Assembly (NCBI RefSeq): GCF_025840185.1
Contig: NZ_JAMPJU010000002.1
Span: 169,536 to 233,535 of the forward strand
DNA length: 64,000 bases
Direction of reading: 5' to 3'
Source: Brenneria izbisi
GTDB lineage: Bacteria; Pseudomonadota; Gammaproteobacteria; Enterobacterales; Enterobacteriaceae
The translations under genes were made by a program, and so were the position numbers. Positions 27,979-35,388 of the stretch are shown here, piece by piece (positions within the stretch are counted from its first letter, which is position 1; each line of letters begins with the position of its first letter). The notes under the pieces were generated by a model. That model ran no database searches. It was not told the origin of the DNA and worked only from the letters and a program-made list of their open reading frames with translations.

Positions 27979-28890
27979 TCAACGCCCTCTTCCTTTCGGG
28001 TCCAGCAGGTCGCGCAGACCGTCGCCGAACAGATTAAAACCGGTTGCGGTAATCAGGATCGCCATACCCGGAAACGCCGAGTACCACCACTGATCAAGAA
28101 TATAGTTACGTCCGTTGGCCACCATTGCCCCCCATTCGGCGGTCGGCTGCTGCGCGCCAAGACCGATAAAGCCAAGCGTGGCCGCCATCAGAATCGAAGT
28201 GCCGATATCCAGCGAAGCCTGCACAACCAGCGGCGGCAAGACATTGCGCAATACATGCCAGCTAATCAAATGCCAGCGCGACGCGCCAAAGGTGCGGCTT
28301 GCCTGCATGTAGGCCTGGTGACGCAACATCAATGTTTGCCCGCGCGCCAGGCGGACATAGAAAGGAATGCGCACCACCGCTATCGCCAGCATCGCATTGA
28401 ACAGGCTGGGGCCGAGCGCCGCCGCCAGCGCCATGGTCAGCACCAGCGAAGGCACCGATAACATGATGTCCATACAACGCATAATCAGCCCATCCATCAC
28501 CCCGCCCATCACCCCGGAAAAACAGCCGAGCAGCGAACCGATAATCCCCGCCACCACCACGACCGCTACCCCAGCGGTTACCGACTGTTGGCTGCCAATT
28601 AGCACGCGGCTGAAAATATCGCGTCCGACTTCGTCAGTGCCAAACCAGTGCAACGCGGAAGGCGCCTGTAAGCGGGCGGTCAAATCGATAGCGTTCGGGT
28701 CATACGGCACCAGCCACGGCGAAAACAGCATCAGCAACGTCACAATCAGTATGATGAGCGCCCCAACCAACGTCAGCGGGCTGCGGCTAAGCAGATAAGC
28801 GGTACGCCGCCAGTTGGCGAAACGCGAGGTGGTTTCCGGCGGCGGTAGATTTACGTCGCCGTTCTCCACGCCATTTTCAATCAAAGACAT
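27979..28890 (-). CDS. ddpC: Peptide ABC transporter permease, DdpC-like
   Basis: 303-residue DppC/OppC-type permease with an N-terminal cytoplasmic tail, a first span around 35-55 (LTLVGALIILIVTLLMLFSP), and the binding-protein-dependent transport domain containing SRTFGASRWHLISWHVLRNV, the EAA-like loop that touches the ATPases. The motif FGTDEVGRDIFSR is typical of DppC proteins. It is 5 bases from ddpB. Confidence 0.9.
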   Translation of the reverse strand: MSLIENGVENGDVNLPPPETTSRFANWRRTAYLLSRSPLTLVGALIILIVTLLMLFSPWLVPYDPNAIDLTARLQAPSALHWFGTDEVGRDIFSRVLIGSQQSVTAGVAVVVVAGIIGSLLGCFSGVMGGVMDGLIMRCMDIMLSVPSLVLTMALAAALGPSLFNAMLAIAVVRIPFYVRLARGQTLMLRHQAYMQASRTFGASRWHLISWHVLRNVLPPLVVQASLDIGTSILMAATLGFIGLGAQQPTAEWGAMVANGRNYILDQWWYSAFPGMAILITATGFNLFGDGLRDLLDPKGRGR

Positions 28891-28895
28891 CGCGG

Positions 28896-29912
28896 TTACC
28901 CCTCACGGCCAATACGCGGGTCAACCCACACGTAAAGTAGATCCACCAACAAATTGACGATCACATAAGCGAACGACACTACCACCGCAAAACCCATTAC
29001 CGCCGGGAAATCCAGCGCCTGAATCGAGTTCACCACATAAGCGCCCATACCCGGCCAGGCAAACACCGTTTCCGTCAGCACCGCGCCATAGAGCAAGTCT
29101 CCCAGCGCCAGACCAAGGACGGTAATGGATGGGATCAGCGCGTTGGGCAGCGCATGACACAGGATCACCCGCCAGCGCGACAGGCCATTGGCCCGTGCGG
29201 TGCGGATATAGTCTTCCCCCAGTTGTTCCAGCATCGCCGAACGGATTTGCCGGGCGACAATGCCCATGTGCACGAACGCCAGCGTCAGCGCAGGCATCAC
29301 CAGATGCTGAAAACTATTCCAGAACGCCTCGCTGTTGCCCGTCAGCAGTGAATCGAGCAGATAAAAACCAGTGATGTGCGTCGGCGGTTCCAGCCAGTCA
29401 TCCAGCCGTCCGCCCCCCGGCAGCACATTCATCTGACCGTAAAACAGAATAATCACCCCTAACCCCAGCCAGAATGCCGGCGTGGAGATCCCCACCACCG
29501 AGAGCAGTCGCACCAGATGATCGGGAAATTTATTGCGATAAACCGCAGACAATACGCCCAGCGGCACCCCCAGCACGATGGCCAGCAGCAACGCGCTCAG
29601 CGCCAATTCCAGCGTCGCCGGGAAAAACGCTTTCAAATCTTCAAGCACCGGGCGGCCAGTACGAATCGAGGTGCCTAAATCGCCGTGCAGCAGATCGGTC
29701 ACATAGCGGTAAAACTGTACGTACAGCGGCTGATCCAGCCCCAGTTGCTGGCGGATGCGCTGCACGATCTCGTCACTCGCGCGATTGCCCGCCAGCATGC
29801 TCGCCGGATCGCCGGGGATCAGGTGCGAGATGATGAACGTAATCACACATACGCCGATCATCACCAGCGCCAATCCCCAGCAACGCTGGCGGATAATGGT
29901 CCAGAAAGTCAT
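28896..29912 (-). CDS. ddpB: Peptide ABC transporter permease, DdpB-like
   Basis: 338-residue DppB/OppB-type permease. It opens with a first span, WGLALVMIGVCVITFIISHL, and HLIPGDPA, a hallmark of the DppB family. The EAA-like loop is YIRTARANGLSRWRVILCHA. About six membrane spans are expected. It pairs with DdpC. Confidence 0.9.
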   Translation of the reverse strand: MTFWTIIRQRCWGLALVMIGVCVITFIISHLIPGDPASMLAGNRASDEIVQRIRQQLGLDQPLYVQFYRYVTDLLHGDLGTSIRTGRPVLEDLKAFFPATLELALSALLLAIVLGVPLGVLSAVYRNKFPDHLVRLLSVVGISTPAFWLGLGVIILFYGQMNVLPGGGRLDDWLEPPTHITGFYLLDSLLTGNSEAFWNSFQHLVMPALTLAFVHMGIVARQIRSAMLEQLGEDYIRTARANGLSRWRVILCHALPNALIPSITVLGLALGDLLYGAVLTETVFAWPGMGAYVVNSIQALDFPAVMGFAVVVSFAYVIVNLLVDLLYVWVDPRIGREG

Positions 29913-29929
29913 ACACGTCCCCTGACCAG

Positions 29930-30000
29930 CTGACAGCGATCAACCGCCGTCAGCCGGAAAAAACAGTCATCGGATGGCGTTCGCAGACGCCGCCAGCGTC
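29930..30000 (-). repeat. Stem-loops between ddpA and ddpB
   Basis: The 96-base gap after ddpA holds CTGACAGCG/CGCCGTCAG (29930-29938 with 29945-29953, one mismatch) and GACGC/GCGTC (29986-29990 with 29996-30000). Hairpins after a first-in-operon binding protein gene often stabilise its message; that role is inferred. Confidence 0.5.
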
Positions 30001-30008
30001 TTTACCGG

Positions 30009-31601
30009 TTATTGCTTGCTCATCTGTCCTACGTTGAACACCTGCTCCAGCATCGGGTTAAACACAAATCCCTGAACCGCTTTGTTCATCGCCACCTGAT
30101 AGTTTTTCTGGAACAGATAGACGTAAGCCGCTTCGTCGATCACTACCTTTTGCGCCTGTTGGTAGTAATCGGTACGTTGCTTTTGATCGGAAACCGCGAT
30201 GGCTTTTTGCAGCAGCGCGTCGACAGCCGGGTTGTCATAGAAAGAACGGTTGCCCGGCAGCCCTTTCTTGTTGGATTCAAACCAGTAGTTCATATACATA
30301 TAGGGATCGGCGAAATCGGGGCTCCAGTTGCCAATGGCGATATCGTAATCCCCCTTGCCGATACGATCGCGCATGGTGGCGTTAGCCAGTTTTTCCAGCT
30401 TCACGTTGATCCCCACGGAGGCCAGACTCGCCTGCATGGAAAGCGCGACCGGCTCCCAGTTCGGATCATTATCCGAATAGAGAAAGCTCAGCGTCTGACC
30501 GCGATCCGTCACCTTCGCCAGCGCCGCTTTCGCTTTTTCCAGATCCAGACCATATTGCATCGCCGTCGCATCATAACCCCACATGCCTTCCGGGATCGGG
30601 CCGCGCATCTGTTTGCCGTTTCCGCCCAGAATGCCTTTCACCATGCCCTGATAATCGGTTGCCCAGGAGATGGCGCGCCGGAAATCGACATTATTCAACG
30701 GTGCTTTACCATTATTGAGATACAGATAGGTCACGCGCAGCGCCGGGTAATCTTCCACCGCGACCACGCCGCCTTTTTTCAGCGCCGCCAGTTGATCCAT
30801 CGGCAATGAGTCGGCGATATCGATATCGCCACGGGACAGTTGCAGACGACGGCTGGAACTTTCACCAATGATTTTCACCGTCACGCGCTTAAATGCAGGC
30901 TTCGGGCCGTTGTAGTGCGGGTTCGGCACCAGCACCAGTTGCTGCCCTTTCTGCCAGCGCTCCAGCTTATACGGCCCCGATCCGGCGGTGTTGGCGGCCA
31001 GCCAGCTTTTGCCCTGATCGTCAGGATGCGCGTCGGCGATAGCCGGGTTGACAATGCCTGCGCCGTCATTCGCCAGCGTATAAAGGAATGGCGCGAACAG
31101 GGTTTTTAGCGTAAAACGCACAGTCATCGGATCGATAACCGTTACCTGCATATCTTTGGGAAATGCTTCCGATGGCCCTTGTCCAATCTGCATCAGGCGA
31201 TCGAACGACCACTTCACCGCGTCGGCATTGACGTCCGAGCCATCATCAAACTTTGCGCCCGGTTTCAGTTTGAACGTCCATACCAGTTGGTCATCGGATG
31301 TCGTCCAGCTTTCCGCCAGTTCGCCTTCAACATCGGTCGAACCTTTTCCGCCTGCCGTTTTGTACTGCACCAAACGCTGATAAGCCGGATAAGTGACCGT
31401 CCAGTCGTTATTATCAATGGTCACCGCCGGATCCAGCGTCTGTGGATCGGCTGCTTTGCCGATCACCAGCATATCCTTCGGCACGGCGGCCTGGGCCTGA
31501 AATGTGGCGCCTGCCACGGCAAATAATACGACGCCCGCCACCAGACCAGAGGCAAACAGGCGGTGAAGCGAGACAGGGACTTTGGCGCTAATAGTGCTCA
31601 T
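30009..31601 (-). CDS. ddpA: Peptide ABC transporter periplasmic binding protein, DdpA-like
   Basis: 530-residue SBP_bac_5 family protein. A long signal peptide (hydrophobic LVAGVVLFAVAGATF, cleavage near AQA-A, residue 38-39) precedes the mature protein, which has the family's early motif DPQTLDPA and KLKPGAKFDDGSDVNADAVKW. DdpA in E. coli is annotated for D-Ala-D-Ala dipeptide uptake; co-location with ddpX supports the same substrate here. It is 84 bases after the ddpX stop. Confidence 0.88.
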   Translation of the reverse strand: MSTISAKVPVSLHRLFASGLVAGVVLFAVAGATFQAQAAVPKDMLVIGKAADPQTLDPAVTIDNNDWTVTYPAYQRLVQYKTAGGKGSTDVEGELAESWTTSDDQLVWTFKLKPGAKFDDGSDVNADAVKWSFDRLMQIGQGPSEAFPKDMQVTVIDPMTVRFTLKTLFAPFLYTLANDGAGIVNPAIADAHPDDQGKSWLAANTAGSGPYKLERWQKGQQLVLVPNPHYNGPKPAFKRVTVKIIGESSSRRLQLSRGDIDIADSLPMDQLAALKKGGVVAVEDYPALRVTYLYLNNGKAPLNNVDFRRAISWATDYQGMVKGILGGNGKQMRGPIPEGMWGYDATAMQYGLDLEKAKAALAKVTDRGQTLSFLYSDNDPNWEPVALSMQASLASVGINVKLEKLANATMRDRIGKGDYDIAIGNWSPDFADPYMYMNYWFESNKKGLPGNRSFYDNPAVDALLQKAIAVSDQKQRTDYYQQAQKVVIDEAAYVYLFQKNYQVAMNKAVQGFVFNPMLEQVFNVGQMSKQ

Positions 31602-31685
31602 GGGTAATCTCCTGGTATCAATAAAAATTCGGATAACGTCGTTTTTTGTGTCATGGTTTGCGCAAGGTTTGTGACTCGTTGGTCA

Positions 31686-32264
31686 TCAACCGACGTTGAT
31701 CGGCGGATAGCAACCGAAACGATCGGTTAACAACGGATATTCCCTGGCGCTGGGTAATTCAAAATGCCACCACTCGCTGGCAATGCCGCAATACCCGCCC
31801 GCCTGCATCACTGCGTTCAATAACAGGCGATTACGCTGTATCGACGCCGGTAAATCGGGATAGAAGGGATGCGAGCGTTCATTCATTTCATCAAACGCCG
31901 CGCCCATGTCGAGAGCATTGCCATGTTCATCCAACAACGTGAGATCAATAGCGACGCCACGGCTGTGATGCGAGCCAAGACGAATGTCCATCACGTATTC
32001 AGGATTGGGAAACGCCGTCCACAAACAGACTTGCGCCTGTTGCGGGCGATAAGCGTCAAAAATCTTCAGATTGAAACCGGCCAGTCTCGCAACGTTGGCA
32101 CAGCGCACCAGCGCTTGCGCAGCATCCGGGTGTAACAGGCAGCGGTATTCACGGTAAATCGGTTGTCCGGTCAGGTTATCGTCGGTGGCGTATTTCAGAT
32201 CGATAACCACCTCCGGCAACAACGCCGCGACATCCACCAGTTCCACCTTGTCACTTTTCTTCAT
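31686..32264 (-). CDS. ddpX: D-alanyl-D-alanine dipeptidase DdpX/VanX type
   Basis: Zinc dipeptidase that splits D-Ala-D-Ala, here likely to use it as nutrient or to recycle cell-wall material. Catalytic features are complete: Arg73 in DAYRPQ, the SxHxxGxAxD zinc motif (SHHSRGVAID, residues 98-107), and Glu164/His167 in SEWWHFE. From the ATG at 32264 the protein is 192 residues, close to E. coli DdpX (193). Upstream starts are open at 32300 (ATG) and 32342 (TTG, preceded by AAGGGGG), so the true start is uncertain. There is no signal peptide: it acts in the cytoplasm after import by DdpABCDF. Vancomycin-resistance use is unlikely because no vanH/vanA partner is present. Confidence 0.9.
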   Translation of the reverse strand: MKKSDKVELVDVAALLPEVVIDLKYATDDNLTGQPIYREYRCLLHPDAAQALVRCANVARLAGFNLKIFDAYRPQQAQVCLWTAFPNPEYVMDIRLGSHHSRGVAIDLTLLDEHGNALDMGAAFDEMNERSHPFYPDLPASIQRNRLLLNAVMQAGGYCGIASEWWHFELPSAREYPLLTDRFGCYPPINVG

Positions 32265-32377
32265 CAGACTGTTTTGCGTCACCGTGCATTCCTTATTCAT
32301 CACATCAGTTTTATTCGGGTTACGTCTTATTTGGGTTAGCAAGATTGCCCCCTTGTCGTTTTTGGCTGGCGCCGCGG

Positions 32378-33253
32378 TTACGATTCAAATTGGCCGAACT
32401 GTTTTTGCAGCGTTCGATTTTCCGCCAGCCGCTGTTCGGCCTCGCTGCCGCGCAATTCCAATACCGCCGAAGTCAACAGGTTGAACAGGCAACTGAGCGG
32501 CGCCAGCGAATCCCAGAACTGACCGGTATCGGTTTTCACCTGAAGCAGATCCACCGGATAGTCCCGCGCCCACGGACAATAGACGTCGGTAATCAATGCC
32601 AGCGACAGACCGCGCTCACAGGCGGCGTGACAATATTTCTGCGCCACCACCGAGTAAGCGCGCGTATCCGTCACCACCAGATACGGGTTGGCGAATTCCG
32701 AATTCAGCGATTCAACATAGGTTCCCGATAACCCATCGGCGAAATAAACCTTGGGACGCAGGTATTCAAGATGGCTGTAAAAAGCATTGGCGATGCCACG
32801 GGTGGATTGAATGCCCAGAATGAATACCGCATCGGCGTCGGCCAGCCGGCCACTGATGCGGGTAAACATCTCTCCCTGGGTCAGTTGGTAGACGTGATTG
32901 ATCGCATCCAGTTCCAGCGCCAGCGCCTGTTGTAATTTCTCCTGCTGCGGTTGTTGTCGGCGCTGCTGATACACGCCCAGCCGGTCCGTCACCAGCCACG
33001 GCTGATAAAACCCGCCGCCGTTCTGCTGGCGCAATGTGCGTTTAAAATCATCCAGATTGCGGTATCCAAGACTGCGCAGATAGCGGCCAACCGAAATGCC
33101 GCTGGTAGCGGCGCTGCGGCCAATACTGTCTGCGGTTTCAAATGGAACCTGCGCCAGATTAGCCAGCAGATATCCGGCAATACGTTTGCCGGTTGGCGTT
33201 TGTCCGGCAAACGATGCTTCAATCTGTGCAATTACATCGTGATTATCAGCCAT
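32378..33253 (-). CDS. MurR/RpiR-family regulator of the ddp operon
   Basis: 291 residues: an N-terminal RpiR helix-turn-helix (about 1-77; ATSGISVGRYLRSLGYRNLDDF) and a C-terminal SIS domain (about 125-265; AVFILGIQSTRGIANAFYSHL). SIS domains bind phosphosugars; MurR of E. coli senses N-acetylmuramate 6-phosphate. Being first in a D-Ala-D-Ala uptake operon, a cell-wall-derived effector is a reasonable inference. The gene is followed by ddpX on the same strand, so it probably regulates its own operon. The E. coli ddp operon has no such adjacent gene as far as I recall. Confidence 0.85.
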   Translation of the reverse strand: MADNHDVIAQIEASFAGQTPTGKRIAGYLLANLAQVPFETADSIGRSAATSGISVGRYLRSLGYRNLDDFKRTLRQQNGGGFYQPWLVTDRLGVYQQRRQQPQQEKLQQALALELDAINHVYQLTQGEMFTRISGRLADADAVFILGIQSTRGIANAFYSHLEYLRPKVYFADGLSGTYVESLNSEFANPYLVVTDTRAYSVVAQKYCHAACERGLSLALITDVYCPWARDYPVDLLQVKTDTGQFWDSLAPLSCLFNLLTSAVLELRGSEAEQRLAENRTLQKQFGQFES

Positions 33254-33292
33254 GCCTCATCCCTTGTTGTTTTGCTATCAAAATCAACCAGA

Positions 33293-33310
33293 TTGTTATT
33301 TAGCTAACAA
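33293..33310. promoter_or_regulatory. Palindrome upstream of the ddp rpiR gene (candidate operator)
   Basis: TTGTTA-N6-TAACAA is a perfect 6-bp inverted repeat 40 bases upstream of the regulator's ATG. Position and symmetry fit an autoregulatory operator. No second copy was seen upstream of ddpX or ddpA. Confidence 0.4.
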
Positions 33311-33520
33311 AGCATGAAGCGTGCCAATTATCTTTTTAGAATTAATTCATTTAGTAAACAGAATGTTATGGAAAGATGGGTGTCATTACATCGGGTAAGA
33401 TCGGAGGATAAGAAGGGAAAAGCGAGCAAGACTGCACAATAACAAGGCAGTTGCCCCAGAAGTTAACAATCCACAACATCACGATAACGCCCCTGGGGAA
33501 ACCGTTTTTATCTTAACCTT

Positions 33521-34351
33521 TCAGGCGGCGGGATGCTTTTGCGCGTACTCGGCGCTGTTAATCCATTGATGCGCGCCTTCCCAGCTAAAGCGCCACTCCC
33601 GGACGGGACCGGCCATCACGTTCAGATAATAGCTGTCATAGCCCGCGATGGTCGCCACCGGATGATAGCCTTTAGGCACCATCACCACATCCCGGTCATA
33701 GACCGCCATGCTTTCATCCAGTGAACGATCGTCGGTATAGACGCGCTGCATGCAAAATCCCTGTGGTGGATTAAGCCGGTGGTAGTACGTTTCCTCCAGA
33801 TAGGTTTCATGCGGCGGATTATCCTGATCGTGCTTGTGGCTGGGATAGGAACTGGTGCAGCCTTCATCGGTATACACCTCGACCACCAGCAGACTGTCCG
33901 CCGCATTATTTTCCGGCAGGATATTGTGTACATAGCGCCGGTTGTTGCCGTACCCGCGTTGCTCGGCATCAATGTCCGTCGGTGCAATCAGGCGGGTTGG
34001 ATAGGTTCCACGACCCGGCGCGCAACAGACCGCCAATTCCAGCGCCGTGTGCGCGGTTACCGTGATGCTTTCTCCTGCGGTGACGTAGACCGCGTATGGT
34101 TTTCGGCGTTCAAACGGGTTCATGCGGTCACCAATATTTTCAAAACATTCGCCCGGCGTGACGACCGTCGCCTTTCCCCCCAGCAGCACCAGACAACGTT
34201 CATTGTCTGTTGCAGGCAGTAACAGCGTTTGCTCCGCCGCCAATTGAAACACTTCAAACCCAACGTATTGCCAACCTGCGCGTTGCGGCGTAATTCGTTG
34301 GATACAACCCTGTTTATCCGGGGCGTGATGACGGGATAATAGTTGAGACAT
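33521..34351 (-). CDS. iolB: 5-deoxy-glucuronate isomerase IolB
   Basis: 276-residue cupin-type isomerase that turns 5-deoxy-D-glucuronate into 5-dehydro-2-deoxygluconate in inositol breakdown. Metal-binding residues are visible in the second half: SSYPSHKHDQDN, then the Glu of YLEETYYHRLNPPQGF, and a later His in PKGYHPV. I chose the ATG at 34351 because AAGGAG lies six bases before it; the frame is open to 34402. It is the last gene of the iolG run and is separated from iolE by 109 bases with two stem-loops. Confidence 0.95.
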   Translation of the reverse strand: MSQLLSRHHAPDKQGCIQRITPQRAGWQYVGFEVFQLAAEQTLLLPATDNERCLVLLGGKATVVTPGECFENIGDRMNPFERRKPYAVYVTAGESITVTAHTALELAVCCAPGRGTYPTRLIAPTDIDAEQRGYGNNRRYVHNILPENNAADSLLVVEVYTDEGCTSSYPSHKHDQDNPPHETYLEETYYHRLNPPQGFCMQRVYTDDRSLDESMAVYDRDVVMVPKGYHPVATIAGYDSYYLNVMAGPVREWRFSWEGAHQWINSAEYAQKHPAA

Positions 34352-34375
34352 CGTGGGCTCCTTAACTGATGACGC

Positions 34376-34445
34376 CTGCAAGGTGAAGATCGACGGGCTC
34401 ATACCTTGCAGAGCAGCCTGATACCGGGATGAAGCCGATATCAGG
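34376..34445 (-). repeat. Two stem-loops between iolE and iolB
   Basis: CTGCAAGGT/ACCTTGCAG (34376-34384 with 34403-34411, perfect 9 bp) and CCTGATA/TATCAGG (34417-34423 with 34439-34445, perfect 7 bp) lie in the iolE-iolB gap. Neither is followed by a T-run, so mRNA processing or stability is more likely than termination. Confidence 0.6.
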
Positions 34446-34460
34446 CGGAAAATCTTGTGA

Positions 34461-35351
34461 TCAAATCAACCCGGCCTGCTGAGCGAAGCGTTGCAGATTA
34501 TTGTAGCCCAACGTGGCATACGTCAGCGGGTGCGCTACAGAAGGATCCTGCTCCGCTTCCACCACCAGCCAACCTTGATAATGATGTTGTTTCAGAATAT
34601 TGAACACTGCGGGATAATCGACGCAACCGTCGCCGGGTACAGTGAATACGCCGCTGAGCACCGCATCCAGGAAGCTGGTTTTGCGATTTTTGACATCCTT
34701 CAGCACATCCGCGCGAATATCTTTGCAGTGCACATGATTGATGCGTTTAATCCAACGTTCAGCGACCGCCACCGGATCGGCGCCGGCAAAGGTCAGGTGA
34801 CCGGTATCCAGCAGCAAGCCGACTTCCGGCCCGGTATGCTCCATCAGATTATCCACATCTTGCGCGCTTTCGATAACGGTTCCCATGTGATGATGATAGG
34901 CGATTTGCACGCCCTGACTCTGGGTGTAACGCGCAAACTCGGTCAATTTCTCCCCGTATTCGCGCCAACGTTCGGCGGGAAAACGGGGACGCAGATGAAC
35001 CGGCTGTTGCTGGTCGCCATGAATGGCGCCGGTGACTTCCGCAAATACCATCACCGTCGCGCCCAGTTCACGCAATAACGTCAAGTGATCCTGCACTGCC
35101 GCGATCTCTTCTTCCACCGAGCGAGTCAGCAACTCGCCGGAATACCAGCCGGAAACCAGCTTGAGGTGATGCGCCTGCAAAATCGGCCCCAGCACGTCAG
35201 GTTTTCGGGGAAATTTATTCCCCAGTTCAAATCCGGTAAAGCCTGCCTGACAGCCTTCGTTCAGGCAGGTTTCCAGGGGAGTTTCCGCCCCCAGCGAGGG
35301 TAGATCGTCATTCGTCCAGGTGAGTGGATTAATACCAAGTTGAACGGCCAT
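34461..35351 (-). CDS. iolE: myo-Inosose-2 dehydratase IolE
   Basis: 296-residue TIM-barrel enzyme that dehydrates 2-keto-myo-inositol to the diketone used by IolD. Family features include GINPLTWTNDDLPSLG, then GFTGFELGNKFPR, and metal-site residues Glu and His in YHHHMGTVIE, DTGHLTFAG and VHCKDIR. Of two close ATGs, 35351 has better spacing from AAGGGA than 35357. It lies 37 bases after iolC. Confidence 0.95.
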   Translation of the reverse strand: MAVQLGINPLTWTNDDLPSLGAETPLETCLNEGCQAGFTGFELGNKFPRKPDVLGPILQAHHLKLVSGWYSGELLTRSVEEEIAAVQDHLTLLRELGATVMVFAEVTGAIHGDQQQPVHLRPRFPAERWREYGEKLTEFARYTQSQGVQIAYHHHMGTVIESAQDVDNLMEHTGPEVGLLLDTGHLTFAGADPVAVAERWIKRINHVHCKDIRADVLKDVKNRKTSFLDAVLSGVFTVPGDGCVDYPAVFNILKQHHYQGWLVVEAEQDPSVAHPLTYATLGYNNLQRFAQQAGLI

Positions 35352-35388
35352 AGTCATTTCCCTTAATCATACTGGTGAGGATGTCCAG

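Noticed and set aside
31686..32264. Reading ddpX as a vancomycin-resistance vanX gene
   Set aside because: No vanA/vanH/vanS/vanR partners are present, and the ddpABCDF transporter alongside explains it as dipeptide use.
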